Shown here: positions 23,932-35,364 of the stretch, in pieces
How the letters are laid out: the number at the start of each line of letters is the position of its first letter
Numbering within the stretch: position 1 is the first letter of the stretch
NCBI GenBank assembly: GCA_025738555.1
Contig: JAOVFP010000014.1
Coordinates: forward strand, 2,480,001 to 2,544,000
Reading direction: 5' to 3'
DNA length: 64,000 bases
From: Cyathus striatus
Lineage: Eukaryota > Basidiomycota > Agaricomycetes > Agaricales > Nidulariaceae
The notes under the pieces: model-generated
Databases searched by the model: none
What the model was told of the DNA's origin: nothing
What the model saw: only the letters and a program-made list of their open reading frames with translations
Program-made: the position numbers and the translations under genes

Positions 23932-25195
23932 GGGGGGGGACAAAAACTGACACCATACACGGTGTAAAGGTGCCGGATGAATGAACAGCTGCGTCAATAT
24001 TTACACGGTGTAACTTTCGAGAGGAAATAAAAATGTTATTCTTTAATTACGTAACCCGACGCAACATACCATAAGTTATAATGTTTTTTAAAATGCAGTC
24101 AAAATTAAGTCAAAATGTAACTGTACTTACTTTGTTGGTCTGTTGAACAGTTTATCTTCTCCACGTATCTACAATCTAACTGCATTCTGCACATGAGTCT
24201 GTACTCTGTTTTCCTGCCACTCTGAGGCCATGAACACTGCTATTTGGTGTTGATTCAGTGTCACACTTTTTTGTGACCATGCAAATTGACGCAACCATGG
24301 ATACTTGCCCAACTCAATTTGAACAGTCAAAATTCAAAGGCTGGCTGGGTTTTGTTGGTCTTGCTTGGGTCTTACCTCCATTAGTGTGCGAGTCTGATAC
24401 TCCTATGCCAAATGAGAATGCTGCCTCTCCGTCTGCAGGGTGCAAGCAAGGTGTAGCAGTGGTCAAACATTTACTGTCGAGCTGTTGGTACACTCTCGCG
24501 CTGGCACATTGGTACCTTTCAAGGCCTCCGCTTTGTTCTCGGTGCCTCTGCTTCATTTTAAAGGTCTCAGCTTCGTTCTCAAGGTCTGAAGTATTCTCAT
24601 TCAGTTTTAAAGCCTCCCTTTCGTTCTGAATATCTCTACTTCATTTATAAAGGTCTTTGCTTAATAGTTATCAAGATCTCTGGTTCATTTTTAAGCTCTA
24701 GACTGTATGCTTCATTCTAGAGGATTCTATTTCGTTTTGAGGGCTTTTGTTTCATTCCAAACTTGTCCATGCTGAGACTGCCAGGACGATGGTACCGTAT
24801 GTCTCTCGCGCTGGGACACTGGCACCCAATCCCACACCAGCTTCACCATCATACTCGCACGTTGCGCTGGCTCTCGTGCTGTGGTTCTAACAGTCCCAGA
24901 ATCTTCACGCGCCGGGACGCCGGCAGATACCTCTCACGCGGCTTTGAATACATAGAAAAAATAAAAGTACAGCGTGAGAACTGAGCGCTGAACCAACTGA
25001 GTTGTGCATAATCATTTTACATACGTTATTGTTTTGTGTATTTGTAATATGTTAAGACTTACTTACATAATTAATGAATTACCTTTATTTTCCTTCGGAA
25101 TTGCTGCAAGGTGTAAATTTTAACTCGGCTTTTCATTCATCCGACGCTTTTTTATTTCCGCACATTGGTGTATAGTGTCAGTTTTCGTCCCTACC
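23932..25195. mobile_element. MULE-like element, second family member, nested
   Basis: CGACACCATGC is present on both sides (23921-23931, 25196-25206). The termini gggggggacaaaaactgac and ggtagggacgaaaactgac match each other and those of 20252-21714. Imperfect inverted similarity extends about 120 bp (ccggatgaatgaa, aggaaataaa words). The interior has a degenerate 25-bp-like repeat (24530-24770, ctcngcttcgttct words) and no transposase. It sits inside the 21746-25750 element. Confidence 0.75.
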
Positions 25196-25764
25196 CGACA
25201 CCATGCCACGCCAACCACCAGTAAACTTCCCACCGTCAGCTTGTCTCTCTGTCCTCGCTTGTCACTCAGCCCACCTCAAGCCTCCTACCCAGCAGCGACT
25301 CCTGTTGCTGGCTGTCCACCGTTTGTGTGCATCATGTGAAAGTGGACTTATCTGATCTGTTGGTTCGTTAGTATGTTGTGGTGCAGTGCGGTGTGGTTGG
25401 GACAGTGCACAGTGGTGTGGAGTATAGTAGATTCATGTACATAGTTCCTTTTCTAAAATTGTGTGTAAAAAGTCTTGTATTTCATGTATGTAACCGTAAA
25501 TAGAGCTTAATCTATATAATATCATTTAAAGTAAATCTCACTTCAAAGTGATAACTGCATCGATATAAGTTACGCTGAAAAAAAGTTGCCTTGCCATAAA
25601 AAAAGTTGCGGCCTTGTGTAAAAAAAAGTTGCGGCCTCATAAAAAGTTGCGGCCTCATGTAAAAAGTTGCGCCGAACAAGGCCCCGAAAAAGTTGCGGCA
25701 CCCGCAAAAAAAGTTGCGCGGCACAATAAATGTGCACTTTGACCGCCATAGAAATTTGACCCAT

Positions 25765-27150
25765 AGTTAGGGGGCGGCTTTAATGTTCTCAGAGGGAAAC
25801 GAAAGACACCATACATGAATTTGTAAGCGTGATGGGTTTATGTCTCGTATTATATAGGGATCAGGACACTCATAAACTGACCATCAGATCAAGGGGGTGG
25901 TACGAGGCAGTTCTGGGGCACACCAAGCCGCGTTAATGTATCTAAGTTCAGTGTATAAATGAATCAACATTTCTGAAGAGCAATGGCTGTTGACTTAGGT
26001 TGGTTGGTCATCCCTTTGCAAGCGTTCGGGCGCCCATGATCCATTGTATAAATCAATGAACAGAGCCTCTACACATTGTAGTAAAACATTAATTACTCAA
26101 AAAAAATTGACATCTACATACGTTTGATATTTATGTCGTACGCTCATTCTACGTAGTAATACATCGATATTGTACTCAAGTGAACACAAGACGACAGGGA
26201 AGCAAAATTTGAACGAATATGAATATGTTACATGCGTTTTTCCATTTAAAATAGTCAGACTCCCGGCGTATCCGTCAGCGTTTCATATCGTCCACTCCAC
26301 CGTGATCGTATACGATATCCTTTAGGACTCTTCCAACTATTACGGCATGAATAGCATTATTAACAAGCATCTACCGAATTCTCATGCTATGATTATCGGG
26401 TTCGGAGGATATCTGCCGGAGAGCTATCTCAGGCATTATGTGCACTACTTGTGCACTACCGTTTCTGTTCTGGTTCCTCATGTTTCAGTACTTCAGTGCT
26501 GTTCTTCGATCATCACATATCCATTACTCAGTCCAACTACCCATGACTATTGTGTACTCCTCTTGATGTTCACTCAGTACTCACCGCTCAAGTCACTCTT
26601 ATCAAAGATCCCATACGCTGGGGAAATCGATATGTCTTTTAATCGATTAGCCACTAGAGTATGTAAGGAAGCAAAAAAACCATCATCTATAATTTTAAGA
26701 CAAAAATAGTTGTGGGTACTCAGCTTACAAGGTATCATCCATTTATCTGTAATGCAGTAACGGTGATTGCACAAGATCTCGCACGATGTCCATTCTGTCC
26801 GTTTGAATCAGCTTTTACAAAATGAATCTCTGAGCGCTATAAACATGATTCGATTAACCGAGCCAACTACCTAGCGAGGATAAATTTGATAAATTCTTAA
26901 CGGTATACCGGTCCATTCGAATGCATCGTTTAGCCAGGTTTAGATGCGATTCTGAGACGGCCGTGTTATTATAGGCTATTATTGTAAGGATCGATTACGA
27001 GGAAGAAGACAGTGCTTGGCTCATTCGCACCACATTAATAATATCCATGGGAAGATCGATGAAAGGACGGGAGTGGATCCTATCATCGATTTTATGCTTT
27101 CTAGGATAAGGCTTGCATAAATGTGGTTAATCGCTCCAAGTCCATTGAGA
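25765..27150. repeat. 5' flank of copy B, block U copy
   Basis: Aligns with 53144-55330 (copy D flank) apart from the 843-bp insertion there, and more loosely with 3581-4860. No gene; short frames at 26347 and 26574 have a counterpart near 54456 only as part of the duplicated DNA. Confidence 0.65.
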
Positions 27151-27749
27151 GTTGGATAAGAGTCCACACTCGATGGGTCTTATTAGATAAGGTTATAGAA
27201 GCAGATCGGAACAAATAATATTGATTAGGTATGGAAAGTCTAACGACCACGCTCAAACACATCAATTATAATTGAGCTCCGGTGTCCGGCACCTCGGCTT
27301 CTCGGTTACATAGATATTATAATCTCTGTTTCAGGATTTCACTTAAGCGAGACTGTGCGCTTACTAACTGAAGCGTGGTCGTCCGGTACGCGGTACGCCG
27401 GTAACTATATGCGCTCAAGCAATTATTTAGTTCTTTACAGTACATAGAATAATTTACCTATAAGTATGAGCTTTCATATAAGTATTTGTGAGATATATGA
27501 ACCGAGATGTAAGTGATACAACATGGCGCTCTATTAAAATTAAATGCACCGAATACTTGCTACAAATGTCCTTCAGCTTGAGATATAAGTGATGGCAGTG
27601 AGGTAGAAGCATCATATAGTTAATCATAGTATTCAGGGATTACCAATGGATTAAAAGAACTGAAATCTGAAAGTTTTTGTGAGTAGGGTTGGAGAAAAAC
27701 AATATTGCAGTCATAATGTAAACAGTAGGGATTGGAAGTAGTGCTAAAG

Positions 27750-27801
27750 AGGGATCGAACTCGGGACCTGCTTGAATTGTAAGCGAGCTATATATATCCT
27801 A
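27750..27801 (-). other. tRNA-like relic (B-box and anticodon-arm-like)
   Basis: On the minus strand GCTT-ACAATTC-AAGC can form an anticodon-like stem-loop, followed by GGTCCCGAGTTCGATCCC, which matches a T arm with a pol III B box. The acceptor stem does not pair and the D arm is not complete, so this is a relic, perhaps SINE-derived, not a functional tRNA. Confidence 0.35.
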
Positions 27802-27989
27802 CTGTCTGCTGTATTTATAGATTTCCGTGTCACCGACTCACCGTGTATCCATATGTAGACCTACATATTCTTATAGAGTGTTATTTTACAAGGATTTGCA
27901 TTATACGCTGCAGTACTGATTTATTTGTTGTATATTCTATAAACACAGAGTGACGGTGTCACGCTATTCGACCGCTCGAAACTAGTTTC

Positions 27990-28600
27990 TAACTTTCTAC
28001 TTCTCTTGAGTACCCTCTGGCTTTTTGGTAAGCGATCTGATCCATTATTAAGCTCTCAAATTCGTTTTTAAGCTCTCTGGGTCGTCCTTAATGTCCCTGC
28101 CTTTATAATACTCTATGTGTGTTCTTGTACTTTCAGATTCATTCTTAAGTCTCTGCTTTTATTTTATACGCTCTGGGATATTCTTATACTCTCTGGATCG
28201 ACTTTAAGGTCTACAATGCTCTTTGGGTTGTTCTTGTGCTATCTAAATCGTCCTTGACGTTTCTGCTTTTATATAATGCTCTCTGGGTGATTGTAGGTCG
28301 TCTGTAAGGTCTCTACTGCTATACATTTCTCTGTAGGTTGTTCTTGTGCTATCTGGATTATCCTTAATGTCTCTGCTTTTATATAGTGTTCTCTGAGTGG
28401 TTATTGTTCTCTGTGGGTCGTCTATAAAGTCTCTGCTATTATACATTACTCTGTAGGTTATTCTTGCGCCCTCTGTGTCATCTGTAAGATGCCTGCTTAT
28501 ATATAATGTTCCCTGTGTCATACCTAAGCTCTATGCTTTGCTTTTTGCATTATCTGTATCGCTCTTTTATTGTTTACTTCATTCCTATAGCCTATAAGCT
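27990..28600. repeat. Degenerate minisatellite, roughly 55-60-bp period
   Basis: Words such as tctctgcttttatataatg, ctctgggtngttcttgtgct and tcgtcnttaaggtctctg recur about ten times with drift. The minus-strand frame at 28243-28521 shows the period as repeated YxSRDxxDD peptides. I take this as repeat structure, not a gene. Confidence 0.65.
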
Positions 28601-29387
28601 TCCTTTGGTGTTCTAGTTCAATCTCTGGGGTATTATACACACCCTACTTCAATATTGTGTTCTATTCTTTCGTTTTTGTACCCTCTACTTCACTCATATA
28701 TGTAATACTTGTCCTAACTCATTTTATGTCAATTTTGTGCTTTCTGCTATCATGTCTATATAACCTGCTTTGTTATGGAGGTTTGTACTTGTTCTACTTC
28801 AATCTACTTCAATCTATACCCCATGCTGGTGTTCAACATAAGAAAGACTGCATTAGGTCTGGCAATAATTCATTATTAACACCTCCCATGTAATATGAGC
28901 CATCCTCTGCTCGTATCAACGTAAATTATTTCAACTTGAGACATGGACAAGCTGAATGACATTGTAACAAGCATTCGGTTCGCTTAATATGAGTGCTGCC
29001 AAGTATCGCTTACATTATTGGTTCATCTCATAGTTTAAAAATATTTATGTCAAAGCTAATAGGTATATCATTCTACTTTATCGCAGCGAACTAAATAATT
29101 AGTTACATCTCGGTTCATATATCTCACAAATACTTATATGAAAGCTCATACTTATAGGTAAATTATTCTATGTACTGTAAAGAACTAAATAATTGCTTGA
29201 GCGCATATAGTTACCGGCGTACCGCGTACCGGACGACCACGCTTCAGTTAGTAAGCGCACAGTCTCGCTTAAGTGAAATCCTGAAACAGAGATTATAATA
29301 TCTAACCGAGAAGCCGAGGTGCCGGACACCGGAGCTCAATTATAATTGATGCGTTTGAGCGTGGTCGTTAGACTTTCCATAATTAGG

Positions 29388-31072
29388 TGCCCATATAACA
29401 GTTTACTTAATCCTTCTGAGCTCTCACGCACCTATTTACATAGAAACCTCACTTTCTCGTCACAGGGATGTCACAAGCGCTAGAGAAGCGTCTATAGGTT
29501 CGGAGCGGGAGTCAGACCTGTTCGGATACGGTTTCCTTTCGACCACCCTGTCTTCAATTTTTATATTGTCCGCAGAGCAGCCATGTAGCGCTCAAAGGAC
29601 TAGCAGGACTATAGGAGTCGCATTGCTTCACATTCCTGTTACATACGACAATCCTATTATTCTTCTCCATTGTTTCATACTTAGTCATTACTTGGTCAAT
29701 TGTATAATTATTGGCCTTTCAAGTACGGTGTCAAATATGGAATACCAATGGTATACTCAGTAGATTAATTAGAATAGATAAAATTCATGAATAATAATGT
29801 GCTAATGTACCACTGCAATATTCACTCAAAATGCGATATAACTAACTCACCTTGAGCTCATCATTCTTGTCTGTATACAAGTACTAACTACTTGGCGACA
29901 CCAAATTATCTGACCTTCAACATCAATCAACAGGACTTCAACGTGACAGAGACTTCTCAGACATATATTTATTCGTTACTAATGTCCTGGACTCAACAGC
30001 TGGCCATTTATGCTGATCTGATTTAATTATACTGTACCTATTTGCAGTGCCAATGCTAGTATTACTATGCGTGTTTTGTGCATGCCTATGTTGTGTCCAA
30101 GGTTGTACAAATATATCTGTAATTCCGACTCCCAGAATGTCGAATTTCGACTATGTATATATACACATGTATGCTAGTAATACAGTACTGACTGAATCCT
30201 GATAGCGCACTACCCTTCCGGTAAGTAATATGGTTCAACCATAACTATGCGAGATATTGAAATACATCTCTGTATCAGTACTAGTAGAGGAATGGTTAGT
30301 ACTAGTTTACTACGCAAGGATTGTAGTATGGCACTTTCACTGGCGACATAACCTAAGTTATTATATACCCAGAACTAAATAGTATACTCGTTGAATATTC
30401 ACCCATACACTACATGTGCGCTATAATGCATCTCTTATAAAGCCACTGTCACATTGATATAAGTATTAAACTATTATAGATATCATAATGTGCGTTATTT
30501 TCTTTAGAGCATTCCAAGAGCACTCACTTCGAGATGTCCCTGGGAAATATAGTATAAATTGGGCGCATTGCTCTTAATCAAAGCTATATAGTCAGTTACC
30601 GTGTAGAAGAAATATTCCTCAAGGTAAATGCATAAATATCCACATGAACATGTTATGCTGCACAATGGACTACCTTTCTTATTTAGGAGTAAACAGCACT
30701 GTGGGCACAACACTATTATTATTAAGGCTAGCCCAATAATCAATTTGTAGACGAAATATCACAGGAAATTATAGCACAGTATAGTACATTAAGTTCTAGT
30801 ATACATAGCTTAATATTTAAGTCAGTTATAAGGTAAATATTTTCATCAGTGAGTGATCTGTGAGTTTATGTCAGGATGGAGGCTACACCAGAGTTGTGCC
30901 AGAGCATATCATTTCCCAATTGGGTCTGTCACGCATATGTAATTTCTTATTGGCTGAGAGGCTATTTACATTGTGTGGGTATAAGGAAGAACCACATCAG
31001 GAATGCGGGAGCTAATTCTCAACCTTCCTGCTTCTTTAACCTAATCTAATAAGACCCATCGACTGTTCCCTC
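29388..31072. other. Interior of the 3.9-kb element, no gene seen
   Basis: AT-rich sequence right of the nested insertion, ending at the right terminal repeat. Frames are short (65-80 codons) and without motifs. Confidence 0.4.
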
Positions 31073-31081
31073 GTTGGATAA

Positions 31082-33387
31082 ACGCGGCTCTACTCAGCTT
31101 CGTTACTGGTTCAATTTCCGTTCCGGTTTATGACTCTCGTCGCTGTTTGTCGCACTCTATATGTAGTATTCAACTACCCTGGCCCTTGACAGGCTTGGCT
31201 ACATTCCTCTGCTCAGGAGTCAGTGCTCGTCGCTCATTGTCCACACCGTCTCAGTCTTCTACTCATGGCTATGATGCCATAGTTAAAATGCGACTGCACT
31301 TAATTATTGGTATTTTGGTTTTTGCTCGTCGTCCAAGCACTGAGCAAGCATAGTCTCCCACTACTGGCTGTTGGACCAATGAGAAACATCGGACTCTGGA
31401 GTACATGATGAGAAATGTGTTCGTAAGCGTCCAGCGCTTGTTCGACCCTGTGAGTTATTCTCACGCTTATCGTTGTTAGTAATTGCACTGCTATGTATAA
31501 TCTCCGTTCTGGTTTCTCACATTAGGCACTGTTCGCTGCATGCTCTTCGCTTACGGTGACTGCCATCCTCTGCTCGTCGACATTGTCGACACCGTCATAC
31601 TCTCCCACTGACAAACACGCTCTAACTATAGCCCATCGATATCTCATTTTGTCACATCTACCACCTTCATCACCACATTAAAATTACCGGTCGACTCGCT
31701 ATGCTTAGACTCTTCTCATGTCTTATGAAAAATAGCCCTTCTACTCCCAGCTTGTTGGGAACGATCGGGTAGATGGTAAGCGGAACTTTTTGTTAATGAG
31801 GTGGTTGATTGTCTGAGCCCAGCTGCAGTGAGAACGTCGATACCCAGCTAATACCTTCACTACTCACTGTCACTGAGGACTCAAGGACAACCTGCACATC
31901 ATAAACGTCTTTTGGAACTGTGGAGCCCTTTTGAAAGCTCGTTATCATCGTTGACTACGCTGCCACAAACGCTGGGACAGGCGGTGCGATGGTACGTGAT
32001 GTGCCCCCTCCCTTCAAGCATTTACATCAACTTACATTATCATGTTAATAGATATTGCTACTCCCCGCCACTGACATGGCTTCCATACCTTAGCACAAAT
32101 CTAGCGCCAGCTGCCACCCTGCTTTTAGCATCCCATGCTTCACGTCTCGTCCTCAACCACAAAGCTAACCAAAGCTGCTTCCCCACCCACGCCTTATCCC
32201 AGGGTTTCTTTTGTGCCAGGGAGGATCCTAATGACAAGTGGTTGACGTTTTAAGAGGACATCGGGATAGAGATGGCGTGGGGGACGTGGTGAACGTATGG
32301 GATGAATCAGATGGAGACCTTGAAGAATAAGGTGCAAACGAGGACCTACTTCAGCACCTCTCCTTCAGTCTACCCACTCCTGACGGAACGTCCATTTCCA
32401 AACCAGCTATCGTCTGCTACCTGCTCCTGCCTCCACCATCCAATGTTTTGCGTCTCCGCACTAGAAGTTGTTTCCTCACCCACGCCAGAGCACGTAGCGG
32501 ACGAGGCGAACGAGGGGGACGTGGTCATCAGGACGAAGTAGAGTGTGATGGATGCGAAGGTCGTTCCTCTCCTAGCAGCTGTCATTCTGCGCCCCCTTCG
32601 GTCCACCATCCCACCGACCCCCTTTCCCGTCACACGCTCGCATATCGTTGGTCGTTGCAATGCTATTCGACGATCTCTCGCCTCAATCACGTCTTGCTGC
32701 TATACGGTTACGCATTGGTATCGCGCCTGCCAGTGTAACACTGGTCAAACTCAAACGGTCTCAGTGGTTTCTTACCACCCTACCTTCCTGTAATTCTTAC
32801 CACTCGTAATTACTCATTGGTATTGATACAGCCAATGTGACGCTGTCCAAACTCAAAGGATCCTCACCCCCGAAGGAGTGAAGGGGCTGTCCATCCGTGA
32901 AGGGGGTTTGCAGCTGGACGATGACGTAGTGGGGAAGAACACATGGGATGAGGCAGAGTTGAAATCGTACCCCTCGAAAGATCCTCTCCCACCTCTGCCA
33001 TCCCACCAATTTCCCCTCATTAAGCGCTGGTGTACCGTCGGCTGTTACAAAGCACCTCGAAGACAACATCTGACCTATGGCAGGTCTTAACGTTGCATGT
33101 AGGTCCGCTGATGTCATGAGAAGCACGTGCGGGATGAGGTTTGAGGGGGTTGTGATAGGTGAAGGATGCGTGGGGGATGGAGATTATTTAGGCTGGCGAA
33201 CACATGGGGGATGAGGAGGATGCGGCCTATAAGATGGAAATCGGGAACGAGGAAGACATGAGGAAGGAGCGGAACGTGGGACTTAGATGCCGTTTTTTCC
33301 ATGTCAAAGTCAACGTTTCATATACGCCAGGGAGGATCCTTACGCGGCGAGGAGAATGTGGAGGATGATGCGGATGTAGGGATGAGG
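31082..33387. repeat. Decayed repeat blocks Z and X, copy 2
   Basis: 31082-31480 matches 55330-56230 (Z). 31500-31760 matches 4870-5620. 31900-33390 matches block X elsewhere (for example tttacatcaacttacatta at 32025 and 42495). Overlapping frames of 80-113 codons are not conserved between copies. Confidence 0.6.
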
Positions 33388-35358
33388 TATGGAAAGCCTA
33401 ACAACCACGCTCAATTCCATCAAATAGAATTGAGTTCCGACGATCGGCAATTCCGGCTTCTCGGTTAGTGCTTTTCGGTTGCGGACGTCAATCTGTCAAA
33501 TCCAATATCAATTTGGCGATTCCAAATCTGCGGGGATAATACTAGCGATATCTATATTATGTAGTGGAAATCAATATTCTATAGACCTCTGTGGTATGTA
33601 ATTCGTGTTGTATTAGTTGATAAGCACAGTATTATATAGCACAAGGGTGATTTTCAAGTGTTTTTGTACATTATCGCGTACATGATAGTGCTGAATCACT
33701 TCTACCGTGCTAGATACTCGTGTAAAACTCCAGAAAATCCAGATTCAGTAATGATTTCATTGTGATTTACTTCAGATGCAAAGTTTAGCTAAAGCTGCCT
33801 GTATTCATTTTCCACATCTGTCTGCTAGTTGAATACTACATTTTAAATACTTTGAAGACTCAGAGATTGTGGTTTGTTATGTGAAATTGCAGCATTGGTG
33901 CAATGCCTGGGCAACGAGGTTGGAGTCCGTGGGAGAAAGTGAGAGCGAGCGGGAACAATGCGTCGACAAGCCTAATGACTGAATACCTAATAATAATGAT
34001 CGCGTGATTATGATAACTTGGGAATTTGTGAAGTAGTGAGTTTGTATTGGTTCTCAGTTACAAATGATAATATTAGGGGGGGTCAGAGTGCTGTAGATTC
34101 AGATGTTGATTTAGGAATCGCAGTTTTTCTCCAAAACTGAATGTATATACTTGGGAATTTTGTCACTTTTATGGTGTATACTCAGGCATTGAGCGTGAAA
34201 TACCACCTTTAAAGTCCCTCATGATTGAGATGCACATCACTAGTAAGTTCCGAAGCAACTCAAGAGCGGTTATAGCTTCCCAGCGGAATGTACTACATTT
34301 AACATAAGTATCGCACTACAATCTCATGATGCACATCATAATCAATGTTAATGAAATTTGAGTCATCCTCAGCCCGATGATCCTGGGTAGTGTGTTATAA
34401 TCTAGTTCGTTATTGCATTTTAATTACAACTATAACAAGATACAGAGTACATTATAATTTTACTACATAGTTATATGCGGTTTGAAATGCTAAAGGAATT
34501 ATACATAGCAGTCGTGATTTACAACAAGATATGTAGTGATTACTATTGTCAGAGAAGAAATAATAATGCTTAGATACTTATGTGATTGCTCATTAGCAGA
34601 GTTAAGAATTGGTCTCAATCGATACGATGCAGAATCAGCGGATGTCAGTGGATTTTTAACTGTACAACTAATCATATACATTGTGCGATGAATTACAACG
34701 TAACACTATACTGATACTGTTCGTTGTTCCCTTAGCTTTGCACTGGAATGGAAGTGCGTGTGTTGAAGAACCGCTATAGTTGTAGTCAGGGAAAGGACAT
34801 TTAAAATATAAATAGCTTGCATCCCCACAGAAATATGTCAAGAAGCTCTCATTTCTTTTATCACCTTATGACGAGTAGTAACCTTAGAGAAACTCATGAT
34901 ATAGTCGCAAAACTCAGGGTAATTGAAGTCTTCAGGCTCATTCACCCAGTGGGTCGCACAATCTACTCTTCCACATTTAACATTTGAAATGAATTTATTT
35001 ACTATTAGGAACGATAATGAAATCATATGGATTTACTGGGTGCTCTATGAGAGTAACATATAATATTCCCTGTGAAGGCATGCTTGGGGTAGGAAAGGGA
35101 GTGATGTAGTAAGCCGGTACATAGTGCCACCTCAACCTAATTTGGCTAAGTAGACATTTACGCTCTGGCTAATAAAAATTAGAACGGAAATTATTGTTTT
35201 CAGAGGTAAAAACCTGAAATTGAAGATCAATTTATGGATATTAGATATGGGTTTGCGCTTTTGTGTGGGCGCAAATCTAACCGAGGAGCCGAAAATGCCG
35301 AATGTCGGAACTAAAATTTTGATTGATGGGAATGAGCGTGGTTGTTAGGCTTTCCATA
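33388..35358. mobile_element. 1.97-kb TIR element, TATGGAAAG family, 6-bp TSD
   Basis: Termini TATGGAAAGCCTAACAACCA are inverted at both ends and stay similar for about 85 bp. ATGAGG flanks both (33382-33387, 35359-35364). It is related to 27240-29381 by the tips and the subterminal cggcttctcggtta word. No coding frame longer than 62 codons; non-autonomous. Confidence 0.85.
34075..34115 (+). mobile_element. Orphan terminus like the 17834-18438 MITE
   Basis: AGGGGGGGTCAGAGT followed by a tgattta/ggattc-like context resembles the end of the 605-bp MITE. I found no inverted partner within the enclosing element, so this is a truncated or solo end. Confidence 0.45.
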
Positions 35359-35364
35359 ATGAGG

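Larger units (their letters stand above)
21746..25750. mobile_element. 4.0-kb TIR element with AACTTTTT subterminal arrays, 6-bp TSD
   Basis: The ends read TATGGCGGTCAAAGTGCAC inward from both sides. GAAATT flanks both (21740-21745, 25751-25756). The next 100-190 bp on each side contain many copies of gcaactttttt-type words in inverted orientation, about five on the left and eight on the right. No transposase is seen. The interior holds an open frame at 22481-22825 and a nested MULE-like element at 23932-25195. Confidence 0.8.
18982..25764 (-). pseudogene. 7-TM family copy B, exon 1 split by two transposons
   Basis: Exons 2-7 are intact and match copies A and D in length: 20173-20161 (13 nt), 20096-20011, 19955-19752, 19700-19622, 19561-19236 and 19176-18982. 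The motifs MFFVATFHLAINCYRLIQGY, MSYRIW and ILIESAALEIITE are kept. Exon 1 lies in three pieces, 25764-25757, 21745-21725 and 20251-20230, which add up to exactly 51 nt, the length in A, C and D. The gaps are elements 21746-25750 and 20252-21714 with their duplicated target bases. The clean frame of exons 2-7 suggests that inactivation is recent. A shortened protein from a later start is conceivable but would lack the conserved N-terminus. Confidence 0.85.
27240..29381. mobile_element. 2.1-kb TIR element, TATGGAAAG family, 6-bp TSD
   Basis: Long, nearly perfect terminal inverted repeats of about 275 bp begin TATGGAAAGTCTAACGACCA. ATTAGG flanks both ends (27234-27239, 29382-29387). The high identity of the arms suggests a young insertion. 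The interior contains a degenerate minisatellite and a tRNA-like segment, but no transposase. The element at 33388-35358 belongs to the same family. Confidence 0.85.
27160..31072. mobile_element. 3.9-kb TIR element with 9-bp TSD
   Basis: GTTGGATAA flanks both sides (27151-27159, 31073-31081). The empty site is seen in the copy D unit near 55330. Terminal repeats of about 45 bp share tcgatgggtcttattaga and agaagcag. Without the nested element 27240-29381 it is about 1.77 kb and has no recognisable transposase. TSD length fits a Mutator-like element. Confidence 0.8.

Noticed and set aside
23370..23997. Several 70-144-codon frames on both strands
   Set aside because: Strong C/T strand bias opens all frames; no domain-like sequence.
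27750..27801. Functional tRNA gene
   Set aside because: The acceptor stem does not pair and the D arm is incomplete; kept only as a relic.
28243..28521. Repeat protein with YxSRDxxDD units
   Set aside because: The peptide period simply mirrors the DNA minisatellite; no start context or conserved copy.
27990..28600. Repeat array as a CRISPR
   Set aside because: Units drift, there are no constant repeats with unique spacers, and the context is eukaryotic transposon DNA.
34075..35358. Second full MITE inside the 33388-35358 element
   Set aside because: Only one end is present; no inverted partner was found.
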